DNA of 20,448 bases from CAZNYN01 sp964422205 (GTDB taxonomy: Bacteria > Synergistota > Synergistia > Synergistales > Synergistaceae), in the NCBI GenBank assembly GCA_964422205.1, contig CAYRAI010000037.1, positions 1 through 20,448 on the forward strand. Direction: 5' to 3'. A program made the position numbers and the translations under genes. Shown one piece after another: positions 7,329 through 15,703 of the stretch. Under the pieces are notes generated by a model. The model searched no databases and was not told the origin of the DNA. It saw only the letters and a list, made by a program, of their open reading frames with translations. The stretch's first letter is position 1. Each line of letters begins with the position of its first letter.

Positions 7329-8788
7329 AGGTTAGTATTCTCCGATGATTCTGTCTTTTTGCCTGAAACTCTCTGAACATGTACTGTATTAGTCGTCCCT
7401 TTTACACCGAGAGGGACTCCCGAGGTGATGACAATAATATCCCCTGCTTTTATATGTCCCTCTTTTTGAAGAATGGTAAGGACCTTATCTACGGAAGATT
7501 CCAGCTCATCTGTTATTTCACACAGGATGGGCATTGTTCCCCATACGAGAGCCATCTGTCTCCAAGACTTGCGAAGCGGCGTAGGAGCTATTATTCTGCA
7601 AAGAGGTCTGTACTTGCTCACCATTCTGGCAGTGGCTCCGCTTTTAGTCATAGTGACTATCGCAGCGGCATTAACAGCTTTTGAGATGTCTCTTGTAGAG
7701 TAACTTACGGCATCTGAAATAAGATTGTCGTCAGCTATAGTCTCGGGCGTATTCTGCAATAGGTCAATGCGGCTCTCTATCTTCATAATTATATTATTCA
7801 TGGTCTTAACCGCTTCGAGTGGGTACTTTCCGCTTGCTGTCTCGCCGGAAAGCATAACAGCATCGGTGCCGTCAATAACGGCATTGGCTACGTCACTTGC
7901 TTCGGCCCTTGTGGGACGCGGATTTCTTATCATGGAGTCAAGCATCTGTGTCGCAACTATAGACTGTTTACCCTGTATCAGACATTTTTTAATGATATCT
8001 TTTTGGAGAACTGGAACATCCTCCATAGGTATCTCAACGCCGAGGTCACCGCGTGCGACCATAATGCCGTCTGATACTGCAAGTATCTCATCCAAACGCT
8101 CAACAGACTGCCTTGTCTCTATTTTCGCTATTATTTTTGAGTCTCCGCCGTATTTTTCCACCAATTTTTTGACATTTAAAATATCTTCACTGCTTCTTAC
8201 AAACGAGACTGCAATATAGTCCACATCGTGCTCCGAGCTCCACTTTATGTCATTTATGTCTTTATCTGTAAGAGTGGGAACAGAGAGATCAGCGGAGGGA
8301 ACGTTAATCCCCTTGCGTTCGCCAAGTTCGCCTCCGACAATGACACGGCAGACAACGGCATCTGAAGTAAGCTCTACAACTTGAAGTTTTATGACCCCAT
8401 CGTCAATATATATTGCCTGTCCTATCGCAACTTCATCGTGGAGAGGGGCGTAATCGACAGATACGCCTTGCGAGTCGCCCTCAATGCCGTCAAAGCGAAG
8501 CTCAAAATCCGAATCCTGAACGAGCATCACCTTTGCATGGTCGCGAAGAAGTCCTGTTCTTATTTCCGGCCCTTTTGTATCAAGCAGAACCGCAACTGGA
8601 GTGTCAAGGTTCTTCTCAGCTGCTCTGATATTGTTGATTGTGCGCTCGTGAGAGGAATAGTCGCCGTGGCTGAAGTTCAGCCTGGCCACATTCATCCCTG
8701 CCCCTAGCAAATCTCTTATTTTTTCATAAGTATCGGAAGCAGGCCCCAAGGTGCAGACAATCTTTACCTTTCTTAAAACGCTGTTCAT
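7316..8788 (-). CDS. pyk: Pyruvate kinase
   Basis: Makes pyruvate and ATP from phosphoenolpyruvate and ADP, the last step of glycolysis. Visible motifs are KIVCTLGPAS at the N-terminus, RLNFSHGDYSSHE, LDTKGPEIRTG, the active-site lysine region KIIAKIETRQSVERL, the signature IMVARGDLGVEIP and ATQMLDSMIRNPRPTRAE. The Glu in TKGPE is the residue linked to potassium dependence (potassium-independent enzymes have Lys), so a K+-dependent enzyme is expected. At 490 residues it lacks the extra C-terminal PEP-utiliser-like domain of Bacillus Pyk. The start is ATG 8788, 16 bases after mtrB, with AAGGA about eight bases upstream; an upstream in-frame start at 8815 would overlap mtrB and has no such site. 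Confidence 0.97.
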   Translation of the reverse strand: MNSVLRKVKIVCTLGPASDTYEKIRDLLGAGMNVARLNFSHGDYSSHERTINNIRAAEKNLDTPVAVLLDTKGPEIRTGLLRDHAKVMLVQDSDFELRFDGIEGDSQGVSVDYAPLHDEVAIGQAIYIDDGVIKLQVVELTSDAVVCRVIVGGELGERKGINVPSADLSVPTLTDKDINDIKWSSEHDVDYIAVSFVRSSEDILNVKKLVEKYGGDSKIIAKIETRQSVERLDEILAVSDGIMVARGDLGVEIPMEDVPVLQKDIIKKCLIQGKQSIVATQMLDSMIRNPRPTRAEASDVANAVIDGTDAVMLSGETASGKYPLEAVKTMNNIIMKIESRIDLLQNTPETIADDNLISDAVSYSTRDISKAVNAAAIVTMTKSGATARMVSKYRPLCRIIAPTPLRKSWRQMALVWGTMPILCEITDELESSVDKVLTILQKEGHIKAGDIIVITSGVPLGVKGTTNTVHVQRVSGKKTESSENTNLCLL

Positions 8789-8804
8789 ATTAATATCCTT
8801 CTCT

Positions 8805-9050
8805 CTATTTACCACACTTGACTTCGCCGTACTTTGTCAATATGGTGGCGGAACCGCGTATTTTCATTGCGGAGATATGCTCTGTAAATTGAGCTATCCA
8901 TACTTCTCCTTCATCAAGTTTCTCTGTATGCAGAAATCTGTTTTCTGCTCCTCTTGTAACGCCTATGACAGTTACACCGTTTTCTTGAGCTTTTATTACG
9001 ACATAGTCGCCTCCTGATGAATAAGAGCCTTCTTTATCCGAAATTACCAT
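8805..9050 (-). CDS. mtrB: TRAP-family tryptophan-dependent RNA-binding attenuation protein
   Basis: An 81-residue homologue of Bacillus TRAP, an 11-mer ring that binds (G/U)AG repeats in RNA when loaded with tryptophan and so attenuates trp genes. Recognisable stretches, with Bacillus counterparts recalled from memory, are DYVVIKAQENGVTVIGVTRG (DFVVIKAVEDGVNVIGLTRG), HTEKLDEGEV (HSEKLDKGEV) and IAQFTEHISAMKIRG (IAQFTEHTSAIKVRG). RNA-contact residues Lys37, Lys56 and Arg58 of Bacillus are conserved as Lys44, Lys63 and Arg65. Trp-pocket residues Thr25, Gln47, Thr49 and Ser53 correspond to Thr32, Gln54, Thr56 and Ser60. Thr30 is replaced by Asn37. ATG 9050 is chosen over 9095 because AGAAGGAG lies nine bases upstream. 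It sits 49 bases after dnaE and 16 before pyk; no trp gene or mtrA is nearby. Confidence 0.93.
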   Translation of the reverse strand: MVISDKEGSYSSGGDYVVIKAQENGVTVIGVTRGAENRFLHTEKLDEGEVWIAQFTEHISAMKIRGSATILTKYGEVKCGK

Positions 9051-9099
9051 CTGTATATCTCTCCTTCTGCGCAGGATGCTTTGCAGTATCCGCAAAAAT

Positions 9100-12000
9100 C
9101 TAGATTCTTACCGCTCTGCCGCCAGACGTGCTTTCAAGTTCACTCAAAAATTTATCGGTAGGGTCTATTTTAACCTGTTTTATCTGTGAAACAACAGTCT
9201 GTTCCTGGGAGACCATCTTTAAAATAAGTTCATGGTGCCCCGGATTGTTCGAGAAAACTTTAAAAAGAGACGTGTAAAAGCTCTCAGGCAAACCGTCGGA
9301 ATCAATGGATATGATCACATGAGGCTCAAGGTTGTCCGCAAAATCCTCCTCTGAAAATATTTCGTCCGCAAGAACTGATATTCCTCTGTCGGAGCGAGGC
9401 TGTCCCTTAATGATAAATAGACCTCCCATTTTCAGATACGGCTTGACTTTCGGCCACATTTTCGGAAATACGACGATCTCAACCGTTGTATCCGAGTCCT
9501 CTACTGTAAGTATCCCCATAGGGTCTCCCTTTTTGGTAAATTTCTCCGATGAGGAGGCGAGAAGTCCTGCCGTAACTACGGGAATATGCATCGGCATCCA
9601 ATGTCCCAGCTCTATAAGAGGACAATTGATATATTCTCTGACTTTCGGCTCATACTGATCAAACGGGTGTCCCGATATGTACAGGCCCATGCTCTCTTTT
9701 TCAAAATCGAGCTTCTCTCTTGTCGTAAAATCTTCGCACTCTGATATAACAGGCTCAAGCTCTGCACTATCCTCCTCCGAAAACAGGGAACATTGATTCA
9801 CGTCAGAAGGCCGTTTTGAAACGGAGTCGAGGAACATAGGCAGAGCCCCCAAAAGTTTCGCCCTGTTTGTGTCAATACTGTCAAAAGCACCTGCTTTAAT
9901 AAGGTTCTCTATTACTCCCTTGTTTACTACTCTTGTGTCTATCTTTGTCATAAAATCCCAAAATGTTGTAAATTTGTTTTTCTTTTCTCGGCTCTCTATA
10001 ATGTTGATAACAGCCCCATGCCCAACTTTTGCTATGGCTGAAAGTCCAAGCCTTATAACGTCTCCTACCACAGTAAAGTCCTCTCTCGATTCGTTTATAT
10101 CGGGTGGAAGAACGGGGTATCCGGCCTCTCGGACGCTTCTTATATATTGCCCTAGGACGTCCATCTTGGAGCCTACTATGCTAGTCAGATACGATGCCAA
10201 AAATTCGGGGCCGTAGTTCGCTTTAAGCCAAGCAGTTCTGTAGCTTATGAGAGCGTAAGCTGCACTATGAGATTTATTGAATCCATATCCGGCAAATTTT
10301 TCTATAATGTCGAAAATATTTCCCGCTGTTTTTTCCTCAACGCCGTTTTTAACTGCTCCGTTTACAAATTTTATTCTCTGCTCTGCCATAACCTCGACTT
10401 TTTTCTTGCCCATGGCGCGGCGAAGAAGGTCTGCTTCTCCGAGAGTAAAGCCGGCAAGCTGAGAAGCGCTCTGCATTACCTGCTCCTGATAGAGAATAAC
10501 TCCGTAAGTTCCCTTCATTGATTCCTCTAGTTTGGGATGCAAATAGTGAACAGGCTCTTCTTTGTGTTTGCATTTTACATACTGGTCAGCCATTCCGCTT
10601 TCAAGAGGACCGGGGCGATAGAGAGCGACGAGAGCAATAAGGTCTTCAAAACAGTCAGGCTTCATTCTCATAACGAGAGCAGTCATTCCTGCGGATTCAA
10701 GCTGAAATACGCCTAAGGTCTCTCCCCTTTGCAGCATCTCATAAGTCTTGGCATCATCTATCGGAATTTCGTCAAGATCTATTTTTCCTTTGCCGTTGCC
10801 TTCGATATTGGTCAAAGCGCCTTCCAGGACGGAAAGAGTGCGAAGACCGAGGAAATCCATCTTAACGAGTCCCAGCTTTTCCACAGGCTCCATCGAATAT
10901 TGTGTGGCTATCTGGTTTTCTCCAAACTTTTTGACAGGCACCATCTCCGCAATGGGTTTAGGCGTTATGACTACGCCAGCAGCATGCTGAGATGTATGGC
11001 GCGAAAGCCCCTCTATCTTTTGAGCCACATCAAGCAGTTTTCTGACTTCAGGGTTGTTCTTGTACATAGCTCCCAAGTCAGGCACGGCCTCTATTGCCTC
11101 CGGTATAGTCTTGATTCCCGATTTCAGAGCATCGGGTATGAGCTTGGTGACTTCTCTGACCTCAGATATCGGAATTCCCATAGCCCTGCCCACATCGGCT
11201 ATGGCGCCTTTGCTCTTCATGCTTCCGAACGTTATTATCTGAGCTACTCTGTCACTCCCGTACTTTTCGACAATATAAGCTATGAGCTCTTCACGCCTCT
11301 TGTCGGAGACGTCGGTATCGATATCTGGCATGCTTATTCGTTCCGGATTTAAGAATCGTTCAAAGAGCAAGTCATATTTAAGAGGATCTAAGTCTGTAAT
11401 TCCGAGAGACCATGCGACAAGAGAACCTGCCGCAGAGCCTCTGCCCGGCCCAATCGGTATGCCGCGTTTTTTTGCGGCCACTATAATGTCGGACACTATG
11501 CAGAAGTACCCTGGAAATCCCATCTGCTCTATTATACCTAGCTCATACTTCAGTCTTGTGACATACTCATCAGGGGGATTGTCTGTTTTCAGACGTCTCT
11601 TAAGCCCGTCGTCCGCCATGCGCCTCAGATGAGTTTCCAATGTCTCTCCCTCTGGGAGCGGAAATTCCGGAAGATAATAATGTCCCATTTTAAGCTCGAC
11701 ATCGCATCTATCTGCTATCATCTGAGTGTTTGTCAAAGACTCGGGGAGCTCCGCTCCGAATATATTCCACATTTCTTCGGGAGTTCTGAAGTAGTAATCG
11801 TCTCCCGTAAATCTGTATCTGTTTGGGTTGTCCAAAGTATTGCCCGTCTGCACGCAGAGCAGAATATCGTGCCATGACGCGTCGCTGCGCTTCATATAAT
11901 GAGAGTCATTTGTCGCTATAAGCTGAAAATTGTGTGAACGCGATATATCAACAAGATTTTTATTGACTATGGCCTGTTCCGGAATACTGTTATGCTGAAG

Positions 12001-12516
12001 CTCCAAAAAGAAGTTCCCATTGCCCAAGATATCTCGGTACAGCTCCGCACGCGAAGCTGCTCCCTCTATATCGCCCTTCATAATCATATTAGGAATCTCT
12101 CCGCCCAGACATGCGGAAGCTCCTATTATTCCCTTGCTGTACTTTGCAAGCAGCTCATGGTCAATTCTCGGCTTGTAATAAAATCCGTCAGTATTCGCTA
12201 CAGAGACTAGGCGTACAAGGTTATGATATCCCTCGTCGTTTTCCGCAAGCAGAATGAGATGAAACTGGTTCTTGCTGTCTCTGCAGCTGTAGCCGTTAGG
12301 CTCGACATACACTTCGCAGCCCAGTATCGGCTTTACGCCAGCGCTCTTACATTTTGTATAAAATTCGTAGCAGCCGTACATGACACCATGGTCTGTCAGA
12401 GCTACGGCATTCATACCCATTTCCTTTGTCGCTTTCGCCAGATCGCCGCACCTGTTAGCTCCGTCCAGCAAACTGTATTCACTGTGAACGTGAAGATGTA
12501 CAAAAGGTCTATCCAT
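9100..12516 (-). CDS. dnaE: DNA polymerase III alpha subunit
   Basis: The replicative polymerase catalytic subunit, 1138 residues, close to the usual DnaE1 length. Domains in order: PHP domain (HLHVHSEYSLLDG at about 7-19, TDHGVMYG, ATNDSHYM near 201-208), polymerase core with GPGRGSAAGSLVAWSLGITD (about 356-375) and the catalytic PDIDTD (397-402, Asp398 and Asp400), a third catalytic Asp in LVKMDFLGL, a helix-hairpin-helix/tandem region (GFNKSHSAAYALISY and following) and a C-terminal OB-fold (VVTAGLLASSSEKFTKKGDP). No intein or break was seen. The ATG at 12516 lies three bases after the dnaX stop, with GGAG about 11 bases upstream inside dnaX, so clamp loader and polymerase are translated together. 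Confidence 0.98.
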   Translation of the reverse strand: MDRPFVHLHVHSEYSLLDGANRCGDLAKATKEMGMNAVALTDHGVMYGCYEFYTKCKSAGVKPILGCEVYVEPNGYSCRDSKNQFHLILLAENDEGYHNLVRLVSVANTDGFYYKPRIDHELLAKYSKGIIGASACLGGEIPNMIMKGDIEGAASRAELYRDILGNGNFFLELQHNSIPEQAIVNKNLVDISRSHNFQLIATNDSHYMKRSDASWHDILLCVQTGNTLDNPNRYRFTGDDYYFRTPEEMWNIFGAELPESLTNTQMIADRCDVELKMGHYYLPEFPLPEGETLETHLRRMADDGLKRRLKTDNPPDEYVTRLKYELGIIEQMGFPGYFCIVSDIIVAAKKRGIPIGPGRGSAAGSLVAWSLGITDLDPLKYDLLFERFLNPERISMPDIDTDVSDKRREELIAYIVEKYGSDRVAQIITFGSMKSKGAIADVGRAMGIPISEVREVTKLIPDALKSGIKTIPEAIEAVPDLGAMYKNNPEVRKLLDVAQKIEGLSRHTSQHAAGVVITPKPIAEMVPVKKFGENQIATQYSMEPVEKLGLVKMDFLGLRTLSVLEGALTNIEGNGKGKIDLDEIPIDDAKTYEMLQRGETLGVFQLESAGMTALVMRMKPDCFEDLIALVALYRPGPLESGMADQYVKCKHKEEPVHYLHPKLEESMKGTYGVILYQEQVMQSASQLAGFTLGEADLLRRAMGKKKVEVMAEQRIKFVNGAVKNGVEEKTAGNIFDIIEKFAGYGFNKSHSAAYALISYRTAWLKANYGPEFLASYLTSIVGSKMDVLGQYIRSVREAGYPVLPPDINESREDFTVVGDVIRLGLSAIAKVGHGAVINIIESREKKNKFTTFWDFMTKIDTRVVNKGVIENLIKAGAFDSIDTNRAKLLGALPMFLDSVSKRPSDVNQCSLFSEEDSAELEPVISECEDFTTREKLDFEKESMGLYISGHPFDQYEPKVREYINCPLIELGHWMPMHIPVVTAGLLASSSEKFTKKGDPMGILTVEDSDTTVEIVVFPKMWPKVKPYLKMGGLFIIKGQPRSDRGISVLADEIFSEEDFADNLEPHVIISIDSDGLPESFYTSLFKVFSNNPGHHELILKMVSQEQTVVSQIKQVKIDPTDKFLSELESTSGGRAVRI

Positions 12517-12519
12517 TAA

Positions 12520-14265
12520 TTAGTGATCTCCATTCTCAGATAATTCCTCGCCTGCGATACCAGCCTCTTTTATGTAAAGAATATCAGCTCCCATAAGTTT
12601 AAGCATTCTGAGGGCTTCCGGCTGGGAATTGCCAACCGGCGCGATATCTTCATTTTTTTTGTCCTCCGGTGCACTCTCTTTGGCGACATGCGGCATTTCA
12701 GGGATATCAGCCGATTTTTCCTCTCGGGAAACTTCATTACCCGAAGTCACATGCCAAGTGGCAGCTACCGCATCTCCAAGGATTTTCCTGTACTGAGGGA
12801 CAGAGAGCAAGACATTTGCGGGACATTCGCATTCAAATTTTACATTCCACCCGTTCTCATCGGCGGTAAGAGAAGCGTTGAGCAAGGCCGAAGCAATCAG
12901 AAGCCTGCGGCTTTTTATATTCGCGAACAAATTTGAGAAATCGCGGCAGGCCAGTTCAGAACAGATTTTTGACGTTTCCTCCGACGAAACGTCGCAGGAA
13001 ATACCTTCCGAAACAGAAAGAGACGCTGACGAAGACCTCATCTCGTCAAAATCAGCCTTTGTACGCTCTGCTTCGGGTTCACTCTCCTTCACCTGGACAT
13101 CCGTAACATGGCGGCGCATAGGCAGCATGAGCTCTTCCTGTGGCTGCCGCTCCTTAGGAAGAGCAGCCTCCTCAGAGCCCATTATCTTCATTATCTCTAT
13201 CATTATAAGGCCTGAAAATACCTCTATCCTCATGCCGTATCTCGACCTCGGCAGCAGAGAGCTGCAGAACGAACATATCCTTCCGAGCTTATCTTTATCC
13301 CAAAAGGCTGATTCACTTTGCAGATATTCTCTCTCCGCTTCGGATATTTCAAGGGCTTCAAGCCCTTTTTCCTTCCACAAAGCAAAAATCCATAAATCCC
13401 TGAAGAGAGCGAAAAGCGACTCGCAGAACCTCTCGGGCGACATTCCTCTTGAAAGCATCATATGCAGAGCGCAAACGGCCTCCTCAGGGTTAAGCCTGAG
13501 GTTCGTTATCCATTTTTCAAGCTCGCTTCTGTTGCTTCCTCCTGTCAAGTCGCGCACACTCTCAAGTGTCAGGCTGCCTCTTCCAAGAGCCACAGCCTGC
13601 TCAGTAAGAGAAAGAGCATCGCGCAGCGCTCCGTCAGCCTGGCGGGCTATCTCCCACACAGCTTCTTTTTCGCTTTTGATGTTCTCACATCCACATACAT
13701 ACGAAATGCGCGAAACCATGTCGGCTATAGATATTCTGTGAAACGGAATATGCTGACACCGTGACCTTATAGTTACAGGAACCTTATGAGGCTCGGTTGT
13801 CGCAAGAAGAAAGATAACATTTGCAGGAGGCTCTTCCAATGTCTTGAGAAGAGCGTTAAAAGCAGCCTCCGTTAGCATGTGAACTTCGTCTATTATATAA
13901 ACTTTGTATGGAGCGCTCAGAGGCTTCAAGTTGACATGAGTCTTTAGGTCACGAATCTCTCCGATACCTCTGTTTGACGCTCCGTCAATTTCTATTACAT
14001 CCAAATGGTCGCCTAGTGATATGCCGACACAGCTTGAACACTCACCGCACGGCTCACAGCCGCTTGACGGGTTCTGACAGTTAAGACTCTTGGCGACAAG
14101 GCGTGCTGCCGAAGTCTTGCCGCATCCTCTGGGCCCAGAAAAGAGATAAGCATGTCCAAGCCGCCCTTCCTTCAAAGATTCCAGAAGGACGCTTACTGCG
14201 GCACTCTGCCCGACCATGTCCGAAAATGTCTGGGGTCTGTATTTGCGATATAGTGAGATGTACAA
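12520..14265 (-). CDS. dnaX: DNA polymerase III subunit tau/gamma (clamp loader)
   Basis: The clamp-loader ATPase that loads the sliding clamp; its tau form also tethers the polymerase. The 581-residue protein shows the RuvB-like start SLYRKYRPQTFSDMVGQ, Walker A GPRGCGKTS (44-52), a zinc site (Cys63, Cys73, Cys76, Cys79, with an extra Cys70), Walker B DEVHML, sensor 1 LLATTEPHKVPVTIRSRC, and a variable, Glu/Ser-rich linker after about residue 370 leading to a C-terminal domain. The start is TTG 14265-14263, with TAGGAGGGG eight bases upstream. The nearest upstream gene ends 94 bases away, and no clear promoter was found in that gap. Codons 536-538 contain an A8 run with features of a recoding site (separate entry). 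Confidence 0.97.
   Translation of the reverse strand: MYISLYRKYRPQTFSDMVGQSAAVSVLLESLKEGRLGHAYLFSGPRGCGKTSAARLVAKSLNCQNPSSGCEPCGECSSCVGISLGDHLDVIEIDGASNRGIGEIRDLKTHVNLKPLSAPYKVYIIDEVHMLTEAAFNALLKTLEEPPANVIFLLATTEPHKVPVTIRSRCQHIPFHRISIADMVSRISYVCGCENIKSEKEAVWEIARQADGALRDALSLTEQAVALGRGSLTLESVRDLTGGSNRSELEKWITNLRLNPEEAVCALHMMLSRGMSPERFCESLFALFRDLWIFALWKEKGLEALEISEAEREYLQSESAFWDKDKLGRICSFCSSLLPRSRYGMRIEVFSGLIMIEIMKIMGSEEAALPKERQPQEELMLPMRRHVTDVQVKESEPEAERTKADFDEMRSSSASLSVSEGISCDVSSEETSKICSELACRDFSNLFANIKSRRLLIASALLNASLTADENGWNVKFECECPANVLLSVPQYRKILGDAVAATWHVTSGNEVSREEKSADIPEMPHVAKESAPEDKKNEDIAPVGNSQPEALRMLKLMGADILYIKEAGIAGEELSENGDH
12618..12667 (-). other. Possible recoding cassette in dnaX (GGAGG, A8, -1 TGA, hairpin)
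   Basis: Read on the minus strand: GGAGG (12667-12663), two bases, eight A (12660-12653), then T and G. A -1 slip or one extra transcribed A makes the next codon TGA immediately after the lysines, giving a product of about 538 residues without the last 44. Thirteen bases after the A run, CCGGTTGG (12639-12632) pairs with CCAGCCGG (12625-12618) over 8 bp with one G-T pair and a six-base loop. The elements resemble the dnaX frameshift site of E. coli and the A-run slippage site of Thermus, but the spacings differ and only a short C-terminal piece is lost. Confidence 0.4.
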
Positions 14266-14359
14266 TGGATACCCCTCCTAGTCATTCAACTATTTTACAG
14301 TAATTTGGGAGGTTTAGGACATGTTCAGAAAAATAGCGTGAAGAGAGACTAATTTTCAG

Positions 14360-15469
14360 CTACATATAATAATTAGTCAGAGGATTTCCCCTTCTTGCAC
14401 TGTTAATAGCCTCGTTAATCCTGTTGCGTATTTCGATTAATGCAGGCATGCCCTTAATAAGCTCATTACTGTTTATAATTTCCTTGCCTCTGATAACCAA
14501 AGCCTGAGACGGAGCTATTCCTCTTACCTGAATGTCATACGGGGCCAATTCCAGCTCAAGGACCGAATCTAGGCGTGAGGATAGTTTCTTAAAAAATTCC
14601 ATATTGTCAGCGGTATCTGGAAGAGAGAGCAGAGCCGCTCCATCCACAAGTATTCTGACATCGCCCGAAACATTGACGCACTTGACCTTCAGACTCTGAA
14701 CAACATCTTTGCGCTGAACCTCTATCCCTTTATCCTTCATATATTTAAGTGCCGCGTTTACTCGTTCTTCATCCTCAGGGTGGGTCTGATATATTCCAGG
14801 GTCGCGGTAGGCTCTTTTCAGCTTCTCTATCCTGAGACGCTCCATCATGGTAAGCATTGCAGCCGGATTATATCCAGCCTTGTAGAGCACGTCTATTCCT
14901 CGTGCATCCGCCTCTTTTTCAAGCTCTATGCTGTAATTATTAATCAGCGCAGTTTGAATGCCGTTCGCCATAGCAGCAATTCCGGCTCCGGAATCCCCCG
15001 CCTGAGTAGCTGCTACAAGCCCTGCAATGGTAAGCAGCATAAGGCTGTTGTTGCGGCGCGCCTGAATAATGCCGTGGGCTCTGTCTGCATGGATAAACTC
15101 GTGACACAGTACCGCAGCTATTTCGTCCTCGCTCTTCAAAAAATCAAGCATCCCTGTTGTTATATATGTGCGTCCTCCCGGAAGCGCAAAGGCATTAGGC
15201 TCCTTCATCTCAAGAATTCGCACACCGTACTCAAGGTCACGCTGGAGATATGGAGTAAGCTTACCCGTTATTATTGCAAGCTTGGCTTCTCTTGAAGGGT
15301 CAAGGACTCTAGGTATCTGTTTTTCTATAGCTTCCGCGCCCTTTTTGCCTATCTTTATCTCTTTTTTTATAGTTTTATTGCTCGGTTCGGGCGAAGGAGC
15401 GGCAATCGCCGCGCAGGCGGTAAAAAGCGTCAGCATGACAAATGCTATAACGGCAAAATATTTTTTCAT
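14360..15469 (-). CDS. Secreted M48-family zinc metallopeptidase (BepA/YfgC-like)
   Basis: A 369-residue extracytoplasmic peptidase. The start is ATG 15469: GAGGAGG lies eight bases upstream and the protein then begins with a signal peptide (MKKYFAVIAFVMLTLFTACA). Cleavage may be after IAA at about residue 24, or the Cys19 in LFTAC may be lipidated; the lipobox is imperfect. The M48 zinc motif is HEFIH (His123, Glu124, His127), with the third ligand in EKEAD (Glu186). Conserved M48 stretches NAFALPGGRTYITTGML and AGYNPAAMLTMMERL are present. In diderms such enzymes assist outer-membrane protein assembly and degrade misassembled products. About 130 C-terminal residues carry no TPR repeats I can identify, unlike E. 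coli BepA. It follows the trxB terminator and has its own likely promoter. Confidence 0.9.
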   Translation of the reverse strand: MKKYFAVIAFVMLTLFTACAAIAAPSPEPSNKTIKKEIKIGKKGAEAIEKQIPRVLDPSREAKLAIITGKLTPYLQRDLEYGVRILEMKEPNAFALPGGRTYITTGMLDFLKSEDEIAAVLCHEFIHADRAHGIIQARRNNSLMLLTIAGLVAATQAGDSGAGIAAMANGIQTALINNYSIELEKEADARGIDVLYKAGYNPAAMLTMMERLRIEKLKRAYRDPGIYQTHPEDEERVNAALKYMKDKGIEVQRKDVVQSLKVKCVNVSGDVRILVDGAALLSLPDTADNMEFFKKLSSRLDSVLELELAPYDIQVRGIAPSQALVIRGKEIINSNELIKGMPALIEIRNRINEAINSARRGNPLTNYYM

Positions 15470-15527
15470 TATTAATGCCTCCTCGTACTGATATCTCAAA
15501 AATGAAACAGCTACAATGTCTTTATCT

Positions 15528-15533
15528 ATTATA
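15528..15533 (-). promoter_or_regulatory. Candidate -10 box for the M48 peptidase gene
   Basis: A perfect TATAAT on the minus strand in an AT-rich stretch between the trxB terminator and the peptidase start, leaving a leader of roughly 50 bases. No good -35 box is seen at 17-19 bases, so this is only a candidate. Confidence 0.35.
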
Positions 15534-15644
15534 ATGAATAAAATAAAAATGGATTCAGGCACGTTACGCAAATTTTCATTATGAATTTTGTGAAGGCAAA
15601 AGAAAACTTCAGACATAGCCGGAAGGTTTCTTTGTAATATAATA

Positions 15645-15675
15645 AAAAAGAGGGGCCTCCTAAAGGAGGCTCCTC
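15645..15675 (-). terminator. Rho-independent terminator after trxB
   Basis: On the minus strand GAGGAGCCTCC pairs with GGAGGCCCCTC over 11 bp (one G-T pair) around a four-base loop and runs directly into TTTTTTATTATATT. It lies 28 bases beyond the trxB stop and separates the thyX-trxB group from the following peptidase gene. Confidence 0.93.
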
Positions 15676-15703
15676 TAATGTGTTTTGATTCGGTTTTCAG
15701 AAC

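Noticed and set aside
9048..9095. Upstream start for mtrB that would add 15 residues
   Set aside because: The added residues (MRILQSILRRRRDIQ) have no counterpart in TRAP, and the AGAAGGAG site lies just upstream of the internal ATG.
8789..9100. Possible TRAP-binding (G/T)AG repeats around mtrB
   Set aside because: Only scattered AG dinucleotides are present; no regular series of triplets with 2-3 base spacing.
10729..11352. Open frame of 207 codons on the + strand
   Set aside because: Antisense to the conserved polymerase core of dnaE, with no recognisable domain; a shadow of the real gene.
12878..13741. Long open frame of about 287 codons on the + strand
   Set aside because: It is antisense to dnaX, whose motifs and ribosome site are clear. 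The frame has Ser/Arg-rich low-complexity content typical of a shadow frame and no ribosome site.
14266..14359. Promoter or terminator between the M48 gene and dnaX
   Set aside because: A TAAAAT on the minus strand has no convincing -35 partner, and no stable hairpin with a T tract is present, so neither is called.
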